This document shows positions 17,652 through 25,909 of a DNA stretch of 64,000 bases, piece after piece. The notes beneath the pieces were generated by a model. It did not search any database. It was given only the letters and a program-made list of their open reading frames with translations, and was not told the origin of the DNA. Every line of letters begins with the position of its first letter. Within the stretch, counting starts at the first letter, position 1. Source of the stretch: Paraburkholderia sp. BCC1884 (lineage in GTDB: Bacteria; Pseudomonadota; Gammaproteobacteria; Burkholderiales; Burkholderiaceae); contig NZ_CAAJGL010000068.1 in the NCBI RefSeq assembly GCF_900996225.1, positions 558,001-622,000 on the forward strand, read 5' to 3'. The position numbers were made by a program, and so were the translations under genes.

Positions 17652-18083
17652 TTACTCCGTCGCGACCTTGTGCGGCTTGGTCGCCTTTTCAAGTTTGTTG
17701 TATTCGAATTCGGGCACGGACTTGAGCGCGTCCTTCGTGGCGCCGGCGAGGAACAGATTGCCGTCGCGGATCTCGAAGTGGTCGATCGGAATCGCAACGT
17801 AGTGCTTGCCCATGCCAAGGAAGCCGCCCACCGACACCACCGCGTAGGTGGCTTTCCGATCGGGTGAAATGATCACGTCGTAGATACTGCCGATCTTGTC
17901 GTTCAGGTCGTTGTAGACCGGTTCGTCGACGAGCGCCCGGCGCACGCTCCAACCTTTCAGTAGCGAATTGGTCTGCTCGACCGTGCCGCCGAGCGGCTGC
18001 AGGCCGGCAACCTGCGCGAAGGCTCCTTGCGAGGCGCAGACGGCGGCGAGAGCGGTCGCGCAAATCAGTGTTCGTGCTTTCAT
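17652..18083 (-). CDS. Exported PRC-barrel domain protein
   Basis: A 143-residue protein with a clear signal peptide (MKARTLICATALAAVCASQGAFA) and a PRC-barrel-like beta domain (residues about 45-115: VYNDLNDKIGSIYDVIISPDRKATYAVVSV..., then HYVAIPIDHFEI). PRC barrels occur in ribosome-maturation and photosynthetic proteins, and exported forms are common but uncharacterised in Burkholderiaceae. CCAGGAGCC precedes the start, and an in-frame start 108 bases upstream would precede the signal peptide. It converges on the binding-protein gene. Location is probably periplasmic, role unknown. Confidence 0.8.
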   Translation of the reverse strand: MKARTLICATALAAVCASQGAFAQVAGLQPLGGTVEQTNSLLKGWSVRRALVDEPVYNDLNDKIGSIYDVIISPDRKATYAVVSVGGFLGMGKHYVAIPIDHFEIRDGNLFLAGATKDALKSVPEFEYNKLEKATKPHKVATE

Positions 18084-18365
18084 TTCTGGCTCCTGGTTGT
18101 CTGTCGAACGGTAAACGTCGTACCAGGAGAATGCGGCAGCACGTGGCGTGCCCGAATCGGGTAGCCAACGCGACGCGCGTAAAGACGCCATTCTGCCGGC
18201 TTAGGCCCCTGTTGACTCAGGAAACTAAAATCGTGATAATAGTTTCCATCGGGCAACGAACCGTATGTCCGCGCTTCCCGGCAGTCATCCGAATAGCTTA
18301 CTTATCAAAACGACGCGATCGCCCGCCGGACCTGTTGTGCCACTCTGGTAAGCGAGGAAGTGATG

Positions 18366-19946
18366 ATGGACTATGCAGCACCCCCTGTTCTGATCGTCGG
18401 CGCCGGGCCGACCGGCATCACGTTGGCGCTGACATTGCGCCGTTATGGCGTGAATGTACGCATCATCGACCGCAACGACGCGCCGGCCGACCTGTCCAAA
18501 GCGTTGGCGGTATGGAGCGGCAGTCTCGAAGCCTTGAGCGGCTTCGGCGTGGTCGACCGGTTTCAGGCCGCCGGCGTTCCGCTCAAGGCGCTGACTTTCG
18601 GTGACGGCGATCGTGTGCTCGCGCGCATTGAGTTCGGCGACGGCATCGACAGTCCTTATCCGCAACCGCTGTTATTGCCGCAGTCGCGCACCGAGGCGAT
18701 CCTGACCGAGGCGCTGGCTAACGCGGGCGTGGTGGTCGAGCGCAATGTGGAGTTGGTCGGTGTCGCGCAAGACGCATCGAGTGTGACCGCGAGCTTGCGT
18801 CATGCAGACGGCCGCGTCGAACCAGCGAGTTGCCTCTATCTCGTCGGTGCGGACGGTGCGCGAAGTGCCGTGCGTCATGCGGTCGAAATCGAGTTCGACG
18901 GTTACACCGAGCCGGAGACTTTCCTGCTCGGTGACGTCCACATTACCGGCGCGACACTGGACCGCAACAGCATTCATATCTGGTGGCATAACGGTGGCAC
19001 GGTCGCGCTGTTCCCATTCGAAAGCGACGTCTGGCGCATCTTTTCCAGCAGACCCGCAAGCGAAGGCGACGCAACGCCCACCCTTGACGAATTGCAAGGC
19101 AAGATGGACCGCCACGGTCCTCCGGGCGCACACCTTCACGATCCGGGCTGGCTCGCGGCATTCGCCACCAACGAGCGGCTCGCCGCGCGTTACCGCGCCG
19201 GACGCGTATTTCTCGCCGGCGATGCCGCGCATATCCATAGCCCGGCGGGCGGTCAGGGGATGAATACCGGCCTTCAGGACGCGGTCAACCTCGGCTGGAA
19301 ACTGGCGTTCGCGCTTGCCTCACGCGGCGACGCCGAACTGCTGCTGTCCAGTTACGAGGATGAACGGCGACCGGTCGCGAAAGACATGATTGCCGCCGCG
19401 GCACAGAAACTTCACGCGGCTTCGGCAGCGAATCCAGTCGCGCGCGTATTGCGTGACTTTGCGGTGTCGGTCGTGGGGCATCTTCCCGCCGTGCAGAAGA
19501 AGCTGGAGCGCGATCTGTCCGAGACGGAATTGACCTATCAGGCGGGCGCACTCGTCGCGCTCGGCGCTCCACCGCGCCATCCGGCGCGTGGCGAGGCGGG
19601 CACACGCGCGCTGGACATTCACTTCGTCGATCCGGCCAGCGGCGCCGCTCGCACGTTGTGGCCGATGCTGGGCGAAGCGCGCCATACGCTGCTGGTGTTC
19701 GGCGACGTCGACGGATTCGCGGGCCTCGGCGCGATCACGGCGCAGTTCTCTGGTGAACTAGCCGTGCTCGTGTTGGACACCGCGTCAGATCGCACGGGCG
19801 AGGCCCGCGCGCGTTATCGGATGGACGCATCGGGTTGGGTGTTGATTCGCCCTGACCAGGTGGTCGCCGCACGCGGCCCGGCGCATGACCTCGCGAAGCT
19901 GGCGACGTATCTCGACCACGTCGTCAAGCCGAGGCTCGAGGCATGA
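18366..19946 (+). CDS. FAD-dependent aromatic monooxygenase (PheA/TfdB type)
   Basis: A 526-residue class A flavoprotein hydroxylase, expected to use NAD(P)H and O2 to hydroxylate a phenol-like or polyketide-like ring. Visible are the N-terminal FAD loop VLIVGAGPTGITLAL, the DG motif (YLVGADGARSAVRHAV) and the second FAD motif GRVFLAGDAAHIHSPAGGQGMNTGLQD split over 200-300. A C-terminal thioredoxin-like domain starts near residue 415. Three in-frame starts stand together (GTG, ATG, ATG), and the last has the best distance from GAGGA. It overlaps tetR by four bases inside a perfect hairpin. Substrate unknown. Confidence 0.87.
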   Translation: MDYAAPPVLIVGAGPTGITLALTLRRYGVNVRIIDRNDAPADLSKALAVWSGSLEALSGFGVVDRFQAAGVPLKALTFGDGDRVLARIEFGDGIDSPYPQPLLLPQSRTEAILTEALANAGVVVERNVELVGVAQDASSVTASLRHADGRVEPASCLYLVGADGARSAVRHAVEIEFDGYTEPETFLLGDVHITGATLDRNSIHIWWHNGGTVALFPFESDVWRIFSSRPASEGDATPTLDELQGKMDRHGPPGAHLHDPGWLAAFATNERLAARYRAGRVFLAGDAAHIHSPAGGQGMNTGLQDAVNLGWKLAFALASRGDAELLLSSYEDERRPVAKDMIAAAAQKLHAASAANPVARVLRDFAVSVVGHLPAVQKKLERDLSETELTYQAGALVALGAPPRHPARGEAGTRALDIHFVDPASGAARTLWPMLGEARHTLLVFGDVDGFAGLGAITAQFSGELAVLVLDTASDRTGEARARYRMDASGWVLIRPDQVVAARGPAHDLAKLATYLDHVVKPRLEA

Positions 19947-19960
19947 TGGCTCGAGCCTCG
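19930..19960 (+). promoter_or_regulatory. Perfect 11-bp hairpin enclosing the monooxygenase stop / tetR start
   Basis: CGAGGCTCGAG (19930-19940) and CTCGAGCCTCG (19950-19960) are exact inverted copies. The 9-base loop contains the tetR ATG and the overlapping TGA, and the left arm holds the only GAGG that could serve as ribosome-binding site. Folding would hide that site, so the tetR gene would be translated mainly by ribosomes arriving from the monooxygenase gene, which would melt the stem. The structure is read directly from the sequence, and its effect is inferred. Confidence 0.6.
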
Positions 19961-20596
19961 TCCCAGGCAAAGACGGAATTGCCCGACGTCGATTTCGACG
20001 ACGGACCGGCGGGCCGCATTCTCGCGGCAGCCCGCGAGATTCTGCTGCGCGAAGGTTATAGCGGCTTGACGATGGATAGCCTGACAGCCGCGCTAGGCAT
20101 GAGCAAGAAAACGCTCTACGTCCACTTCGCGTCGAAAGACGCGATGGTCACGGCGATCTTCATTGCAACCGGTGACACGATTCGCCGCAAGGTGGGCGAA
20201 TTGCTGGACACGGCGGGTAGTTTCGGCGAAACACTCGACGGCACGCTGCGCATCGTCGGCGAGCACGTGGGCAGCTTGTCGCCCGACGTGCTCGACGATC
20301 TGCAGCGTCTCGCGCCGCAACACTACGCCGAGATCAACGCCATGAAGGCGCGCAATATTCCAATGATGTTGACTCGCGTATTGAAGCTCGGTGTCGAGCA
20401 GAAGATGGTGCGCGCCGATGTCGATTTACCGTTTCTAAGCGAGTATTGGCTGCTGGTCGCGAGCGGATTGCACGACCCCGCCTTGCTCACACGAACCGGG
20501 CTCACGCCGCGCAAGGCCTTCGACAAAGCGCTCGATCTGTTTTTCGCGGGAGCGTTGACGGCTTCGGGCAAGGCGCAGTTCAGAAAGCCGGGGTAG
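19943..20596 (+). CDS. TetR-family repressor
   Basis: A 217-residue TetR-type regulator. The DNA-binding domain is at residues about 23-70 (GRILAAAREILLREGYSGLTMDSLTAALGMSKKTLYVHFASKDAM), with the KKTLYVHF recognition-helix signature, followed by an all-helical ligand-binding domain. A polar 20-residue tail precedes the HTH. The ATG overlaps the monooxygenase stop, so the repressor is co-transcribed with and translationally linked to its likely target, an arrangement consistent with feedback control of that operon. A second ATG three bases on is possible. Inducer unknown. Confidence 0.9.
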   Translation: MMARASSQAKTELPDVDFDDGPAGRILAAAREILLREGYSGLTMDSLTAALGMSKKTLYVHFASKDAMVTAIFIATGDTIRRKVGELLDTAGSFGETLDGTLRIVGEHVGSLSPDVLDDLQRLAPQHYAEINAMKARNIPMMLTRVLKLGVEQKMVRADVDLPFLSEYWLLVASGLHDPALLTRTGLTPRKAFDKALDLFFAGALTASGKAQFRKPG

Positions 20597-20834
20597 GAGA
20601 CCTACTGGGGCCGCCTGCGGCGACGTAATAGTACTGATGATCCAACTAGTCGACGGTGCGATTGGCACGTTGGTTGTCCGACCCTCGACGTCGGGACGCG
20701 CGCAAGCGGCACCGATCGCACTCACGGGTTTGCGCTGGCCGCTAAACACGCAGGCGTTGTCGTGCCCGCTTCGTGAATGACGGTTGGGCTGGCACAATCC
20801 CGATGGTTCCATCTTCGTTTCTTCGGGAAACCTC

Positions 20835-22646
20835 ATGCCAGACGCCGTCCCGCCTTCGCCGCGTATCGGCCCCCTGTTCTCCCTGTTTCCTTTCCTGCGT
20901 CCCTATGTCGGGCGTTGGGCACTGGCGTTTCTCGCGCTGGTGACCTCCGCGGGCGCCACGCTCGCGTTGCCGGTGGCTTTCAAGTACCTGATCGACCGCG
21001 GTTTCGCTGCGGGAGACCGTGCTCATATCGATCGCTATTTCCTCGCGCTGTTCGTCGTTTCGCTCGTGCTCGCCGGCGCGACGGCGCTGCGCTTTTATCT
21101 CGTTTCCTGGCTGGGCGAGCGGGTCACGGCCGACTTGCGGCGAGCGGTCTATGGTCATGTGCTCGAGATGAGTCCGCAGTTCTTCGAAACTACGCAGACC
21201 GGCGAAGTGTTGTCGCGACTTACCACCGATACCACCCTGATCCAGACGGTGGTCGGCACCAGCCTGTCGCTCGGACTGCGCAACTTCTTTCTGCTGACGG
21301 GCGGCGTGGCGATGCTGGCGGTGACCAGCCCCGTGCTGTCGGCTTACATCATCGTGACGCTGGTCGTGGTGGTCGCGCCCATCGTTATATTCGGCCGACG
21401 CGTGCGGCGACTTTCGCGGGCCAGCCAGGACAAGGTGGCGAGCGCGAGCGCGCTGGCGGGCGAAGTGCTCAACGCCATGCCTACCGTGCAGTCGTATACG
21501 CAGGAGCCGTTCGAGGCGCGGCGTTTTGCCGGCGCGGTGGAGTCGGCCTTCGAGACCGCGCTCACGCGCATCCGGGCGCGCGCGTGGCTGACTGCCGTCG
21601 TGATCGTGCTGGTGTTCAGCGCGATCGTCTTCGTGCTGTGGCTCGGCGCGCAGGCCGTGCTGGCGGGGCGGATGACGGGTGGCCAGTTGTCCCAGTTCAT
21701 TCTTTACGCCGTCTTCACGGCAGGAGCAGTGGGCGCCGTAGCCGAAGTGTGGGGCGATCTGCAGCGAGCCGCCGGTGCCGCGGAACGATTGCTGCAATTG
21801 CTGGCGGCGCGCTCGCCGGTCGTGCAGGCCGAAGCGACGCTCGCGTTGCCGACGCAGGGCGACGGAATCCGCATCGAGAACGTCAGCTTTTCGTATCCGT
21901 CGCGCCCCGGCATAGCCGCACTCTCGGCGCTGTCACTCGACATCCGTGCGGGCGAACATGTTGCGCTGGTTGGACCCTCGGGTGCCGGCAAGACGACACT
22001 GTTTCAACTGCTGCTGCGCTTTTACGATCCGCAGTCGGGCCGCATCCTGATCAACGGTGTCCCGACGCAGCAGGTGTCGTTTGTCGAGTTGCGCAAAGCC
22101 ATCGGGGTGGTGCTGCAGGAGTCGGTGATTTTTTCGGGCAGCGTGCTCGACAACATTCGCTACGGCGCGCCCGACGCCACGCTCGCGCAGGTGCAGCGTG
22201 CCGCCGACATGGCGGCGGCTGCGGGCTTCATCGAAGCCTTGCCGCAAGGCTACGACACGTTTCTCGGCGAGCGCGGCGTGCGATTGTCCGGCGGACAGCG
22301 TCAACGGATTGCGATTGCGCGCGCCATTCTGAAGGACCCGCCGATTCTGCTGCTGGACGAGGCCACCAGCGCACTCGACGCCGCCAGCGAACGGCTCGTG
22401 CAAACGGCGCTGGATAACGCCGCGCAGAATCGCACCACGCTGGTCATCGCGCATCGGCTCGCGACCGTCAAGCAGGCAGATCGCATCGTGGTACTCGAGC
22501 ATGGGCGCATTGTCGCGCAGGGGCGGCATGCCGAGCTCCTGCTCAGCTCGCCGCTCTATGCGCAGCTTGCCGCGTTGCAGTTCGGCGAGCCTGCCGGGCA
22601 GGTGGGCAACGGTGACGCCGTGCGCGATCAGATAGGCTCGGCATGA
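20835..22646 (+). CDS. Half-size ABC exporter (transmembrane plus ATPase fusion)
   Basis: A 603-residue inner-membrane ABC exporter that works as a homodimer. The N-terminal six-helix domain (about 30-310) carries the exporter motif TGEVLSRLTTDTTLIQ. The nucleotide-binding domain has Walker A GPSGAGKT, Q-loop VLQESVIF, signature LSGGQRQR, Walker B ILLLDEATSALD and the switch histidine in VIAHRLATV. Sequence is closest to the MsbA-like/aminoarylsulfonate-type exporters of proteobacteria. The chosen start gives MPDAVPPSPRIGPLFSLFPFLRPYVGRW, and an ATG 51 bases upstream is rejected. Substrate, whether lipid or drug, is not determinable from sequence. Confidence 0.9.
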   Translation: MPDAVPPSPRIGPLFSLFPFLRPYVGRWALAFLALVTSAGATLALPVAFKYLIDRGFAAGDRAHIDRYFLALFVVSLVLAGATALRFYLVSWLGERVTADLRRAVYGHVLEMSPQFFETTQTGEVLSRLTTDTTLIQTVVGTSLSLGLRNFFLLTGGVAMLAVTSPVLSAYIIVTLVVVVAPIVIFGRRVRRLSRASQDKVASASALAGEVLNAMPTVQSYTQEPFEARRFAGAVESAFETALTRIRARAWLTAVVIVLVFSAIVFVLWLGAQAVLAGRMTGGQLSQFILYAVFTAGAVGAVAEVWGDLQRAAGAAERLLQLLAARSPVVQAEATLALPTQGDGIRIENVSFSYPSRPGIAALSALSLDIRAGEHVALVGPSGAGKTTLFQLLLRFYDPQSGRILINGVPTQQVSFVELRKAIGVVLQESVIFSGSVLDNIRYGAPDATLAQVQRAADMAAAAGFIEALPQGYDTFLGERGVRLSGGQRQRIAIARAILKDPPILLLDEATSALDAASERLVQTALDNAAQNRTTLVIAHRLATVKQADRIVVLEHGRIVAQGRHAELLLSSPLYAQLAALQFGEPAGQVGNGDAVRDQIGSA

Positions 22647-23195
22647 GGACACCGTGCAACGGTCGCGTCAACCGGGCAGACCGCCATTTCTGGAGAGCGC
22701 AGCCTTGGCAATGAAAGCTTCGTAGGTGTTTTGGTCACGTGCAAGACCAGGGTTGTTGGCTTGGTGCGGTATTCGGCGCCCATCGCTGCTTAGCGCGATA
22801 ACCGGTGAGCGACCGACGCTTCGAACTCGAATTGGTAATCATTGGATTTGTCGCCGCCGAAATCGAGCAAGCCGGACTGATTGGCTTTCGTAAAGCGCCG
22901 CGTACCGTTGAGCAGCAGGCTTTAAGCGAGCATCAGCCTGGTCTTGGACAGATAGAAGTCCATGCCGGAGTCGCTCGTCGCGCCGACGGCCCTTACCAGG
23001 TCGCCCTGTTCCCGATCGGCCGCGCTGCGACTCGCCAATCTTTCCGGGTGTTACGCCCTTTGACATTGGTAATGGATAAGGCCGTCTACACGGCTTGTCC
23101 GGTTACGTCGGAAATATGGCCCAACAGTCGGTCGGTTGCCATCCCCGGTGTCGCTTGCTGTAATCGGCTTCCGATAACGCGTTGCGGGTAATGGC
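22647..23195. other. 549-bp gap holding a decayed porin tail
   Basis: No intact gene is visible between the ABC exporter and the phosphotransferase-like gene. The minus strand carries the porin remnant listed separately. The short plus-strand frame across it (22805-23191) has composition and content of an antisense shadow. Confidence 0.6.
22790..23005 (-). pseudogene. C-terminal remnant of a porin gene
   Basis: One minus-strand frame reads SDSGMDFYLSKTRLMLA, an in-frame TAA, then SLLLNGTRRFTKANQSGLLDF, GGDKSNDYQFEFEASVAHRLSR and a stop. This matches the last strands of Burkholderia porins (xSKRTxLYA...Y...N then ...FxVGxRHxF). With one internal stop, a lost terminal Phe and no upstream porin body, it is a degenerate fragment. 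Homology is judged by motif, and a protein search with the frame-corrected peptide would settle it. Confidence 0.55.
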
Positions 23196-24152
23196 ATGAG
23201 CGAGCAGGGTGGCAACGACGATGCGTCGATCGCGCAATGCATCGGGGACGTGCTGGGCGAGCGGCCGCTGCGACTCGAGCGCCAGATGTTCACCCACAGC
23301 GGTAATGCCGTGTACCGCGCGCATCTGGCGGGCGAGCGCTCGCTGGCGGTGCGTGTCAGCCCCGAAGCACAGACGTTTTTGCATACCCGTTCGAATCTCG
23401 CCATGTTGCGCGGCCTCGGGCTGCCGGTGCAAACGGTGCTGGCGCAGGGCGCCACGCCCGCTGGCGGCGATTTCGTCGTGCTCGACTGGCTTCCCGGCCG
23501 CGATCTCTTCTATGTGTTTGGCTCGCTCGACGCAAGTCAGACCGAGCGGATTGCGCAAGCCGTGGTGGCGTCGCAGTGCAGGGTGGCGCAACGGCTGCCT
23601 GTCGCCGGCGACGGCGGATTCGGCTGGGCTGCGATCGGCGCTCGCGCGCCCCATGCGCGCTGGACGGAGATCTTTGGCGAACCCGCGCCGGAGGCGCTGC
23701 ATGCGGCGACGCTCGCGCGCGCGGACGCCACGCCGCTCGAACGCTTCCGCGCGCGCCTCGGACTCGTCCGTGCCTCGCTCGAAGCCTATTTCGACACGCT
23801 CCGCCCGGTCTGCTTTCTCGACGATCTGACTATCAAGAACGTTCTGGTGGAGGACGGCGAACTGCGCGGCCTGATCGATTTCGATACGGTTTGCTACGGC
23901 GATCCGTTGCTGGTGCTGGGCTCGACGCTCGCGCACATCGACACGGAGGTGGGAGTGCGCGGGCATCCCTATGCCGAGGCGCTGGTGCGGTACTGGGCGC
24001 CGCAGGGAGAGCGCTTGCGGGCGACGGGCTTCTACGCGTCGCTATGGGTCATCGGCCTTCTGTCGCTCGCAATCGAACAGGGCAACGCCACGCGCGTGAA
24101 CTCGCTGAGTCCGGTTCTCGACGATCTGCTGCGCGTGGCGGAGAGCGCCTGA
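23196..24152 (+). CDS. APH-fold phosphotransferase-like protein with altered catalytic loop
   Basis: A 318-residue protein of the aminoglycoside phosphotransferase/choline-kinase-like fold. The N-lobe has AVYRAHLAGERSLAVRVSPE, with R in place of the usual ATP-binding K. VLDWLPGRDLFYVFG is the hinge region. The catalytic loop is FLDDLTIKNVLV instead of HGDLHPGN: the catalytic Asp and the Asn are kept but the His is lost. LIDFDTVCYGDPLL supplies the metal-binding Asp. Function may be phosphorylation of a small alcohol or macrolide, or a pseudoenzyme role. It is apparently a single-gene unit with no linked resistance genes. Confidence 0.75.
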   Translation: MSEQGGNDDASIAQCIGDVLGERPLRLERQMFTHSGNAVYRAHLAGERSLAVRVSPEAQTFLHTRSNLAMLRGLGLPVQTVLAQGATPAGGDFVVLDWLPGRDLFYVFGSLDASQTERIAQAVVASQCRVAQRLPVAGDGGFGWAAIGARAPHARWTEIFGEPAPEALHAATLARADATPLERFRARLGLVRASLEAYFDTLRPVCFLDDLTIKNVLVEDGELRGLIDFDTVCYGDPLLVLGSTLAHIDTEVGVRGHPYAEALVRYWAPQGERLRATGFYASLWVIGLLSLAIEQGNATRVNSLSPVLDDLLRVAESA

Positions 24153-24207
24153 GTCGCGGCGGGCCGCGCCGATAGCGTCCGGTTCGACCGTTCGCGTAGA
24201 CGGGCGA

Positions 24208-24492
24208 CTACCTGATCTCGACTTCGACGAACACCACTTCGTGCTCGCTCGCGTTGACCACGTTGTGCTCCACGCCCTTCAGGCCGGCATAACTGCTGCC
24301 GGCATGCAGTTGCGACTCGCGATCGCCGGTTTTCGTTTCGAGCAGCAACACGCCGTCGGTTTGCGGCACGACCACGTAGTCGTGCCCATGGATATGCCAG
24401 CCTGTCTCCGACCCCGGCGCGAATCGCCACTCGGTGACAATCACGCGATCGTTCGACACTTGCTGTGTGGGTATGGCCTGGGAGCGGGTCAT
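24208..24492 (-). CDS. Small cupin-domain protein
   Basis: A 94-residue single-domain cupin. The first metal-binding motif reads GWHIHGHDYVVVPQTDG (two His spaced as in GxHxH) and the second is GVEHNVVNAS. It is the last gene of the long GntR-amidase-transporter operon, 31 bp after the second amidase gene. Small cupins of this kind bind a metal and sense, isomerise or hydrolyse small acids and amides. The position suggests a role with the amidase substrate or product, but none can be named. Confidence 0.8.
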   Translation of the reverse strand: MTRSQAIPTQQVSNDRVIVTEWRFAPGSETGWHIHGHDYVVVPQTDGVLLLETKTGDRESQLHAGSSYAGLKGVEHNVVNASEHEVVFVEVEIR

Positions 24493-24523
24493 GCTGATTC
24501 CTTTCGATTGCGGGATGGAAATC

Positions 24524-25909
24524 TCAAAGTGGGGGAATGCGCGCGTGCCAGTCGGTGAGCTGCTGATAGTGATGCCCGATCCGGAACACCATTTTTTCGC
24601 CCAGTGGACGGCCGATTATCTGCATGCCGTTGGGTAGACCGTTCTGCGTGAAGCCGATCGGTACCGCCAGGCCCGGCAAGCCGAGATAGTTGATCGCGCG
24701 GGTCCAGAACGACAGCTGACCGAACGCCCGCTCGTTTTCCGCCAGCGTACCAGCAAGCGTCTCGGCGATTGTCGGCACGGCGAACGGAAGCGTCGGCAGG
24801 ATCAGGGCATCGGTTCCCGGAAGACATTGTTGGAGGAACCGCTGCAGAAGAATCGGCCGCATGCGCAGGGCTTCGATATAGCGCACGGCGGGATAAAGCA
24901 GACCGCGCTCAATGCGCCTTCTGACCTGCGCGCCGTATTCGTCTCCGCGTTGCGCGAGCCACGCACGGTGCGTGGCCGCCGCCTCGGAAGCGGACACCAC
25001 ATTCGCCAGATCGCCAATTTCGCCGAGATCGGGCAGCGTGACCGGCACGATCGTCGCGCCGGTTGCGCTTAGAGTGGCGATGGCTGCGTCGAGCAACGTG
25101 CGCACTTCGGTAGTCAACAACGCATCGTCACCGAATATGGGTACCGCGATTTTCACGTCGGCTCCAGGCCGGCACTCGATACCTGCTTCATAGTCTTGCG
25201 TTTCTGTCGCGATGCAACTCGGGTCGAGGGGATCAGGACCCACCACGGCGCTCAGAAGTCGCGCGCAATCCCGCGCGGTCTGGGCAAGAAAGCCCACGCA
25301 ATCGAGCGACGGCGACAGCGGCATCACGCCATGCACCGACACGAGGTTCTGCGTCGGCTTGATGCCGGTGACGCCGCAAATCGCAGCGGGCAAACGGATC
25401 GAACCACCCGTGTCGGAGCCGAGCGCCGCGCTTACCAGCCGGCCGCCCACCGCCATGCCGCTGCCGCTCGACGAGCCGCCGCTCACATGTTGCGCCGACC
25501 ACGGATTGCGTCCGGGTCCGAGATGTTCGTTGAGACCGGTAGGGCTCATGGCGAATTCGGCCATGTGCAGTGCGCCCAGGTCGACGCCGCCTGCTGCTTC
25601 GAGTCGCGTAACGACCGTGGCGGTCTGCTCCGGGCGATGGCCCGCGAGAATCCGGCTGCCGCACTCGCACAGTTCGCCTGCCCGAAAATACATATCCTTG
25701 CGGGCGAATGGAATGCCGTGCAGCGGGCCCGCTTTGGCCTGTGCCGCATTGCCGCGCACACCTTCGCGTAGGCGTACGAAGCCGCTGTGTTCGCGGGTCG
25801 CGATGGCATCGAGACATTGATCGACCACCTGCTCACCTGATGTAGCGCGCCCACGGATGGCATCGGTGAGGTCGGTCATCGAGCAATCCAGTCCCCGTTT
25901 GGCGCTCAT
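24524..25909 (-). CDS. Amidase-signature hydrolase (second of the pair)
   Basis: Cytosolic amidase of 461 residues with the complete signature: Lys in GIPFARKDMYF, Ser/Gly loop VSGGSSSGSGMAVGG, and nucleophile region LGSDTGGSIRLPAAICG followed by GIKPT. No export signal. The start at 25909 follows AAGGAG by seven bases and overlaps the stop of the upstream amidase by four, which rejects a 126-residue longer frame running into that gene. Together with the other amidase and the peptide-type importer it probably degrades an imported amide. GatA-like features are present, but gatB/gatC are not here. Confidence 0.88.
   Translation of the reverse strand: MSAKRGLDCSMTDLTDAIRGRATSGEQVVDQCLDAIATREHSGFVRLREGVRGNAAQAKAGPLHGIPFARKDMYFRAGELCECGSRILAGHRPEQTATVVTRLEAAGGVDLGALHMAEFAMSPTGLNEHLGPGRNPWSAQHVSGGSSSGSGMAVGGRLVSAALGSDTGGSIRLPAAICGVTGIKPTQNLVSVHGVMPLSPSLDCVGFLAQTARDCARLLSAVVGPDPLDPSCIATETQDYEAGIECRPGADVKIAVPIFGDDALLTTEVRTLLDAAIATLSATGATIVPVTLPDLGEIGDLANVVSASEAAATHRAWLAQRGDEYGAQVRRRIERGLLYPAVRYIEALRMRPILLQRFLQQCLPGTDALILPTLPFAVPTIAETLAGTLAENERAFGQLSFWTRAINYLGLPGLAVPIGFTQNGLPNGMQIIGRPLGEKMVFRIGHHYQQLTDWHARIPPL

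Noticed and set aside
23103..23966. 287-residue minus-strand frame opposite the APH-fold gene
   Set aside because: Shadow of the plus-strand gene with its conserved kinase motifs.
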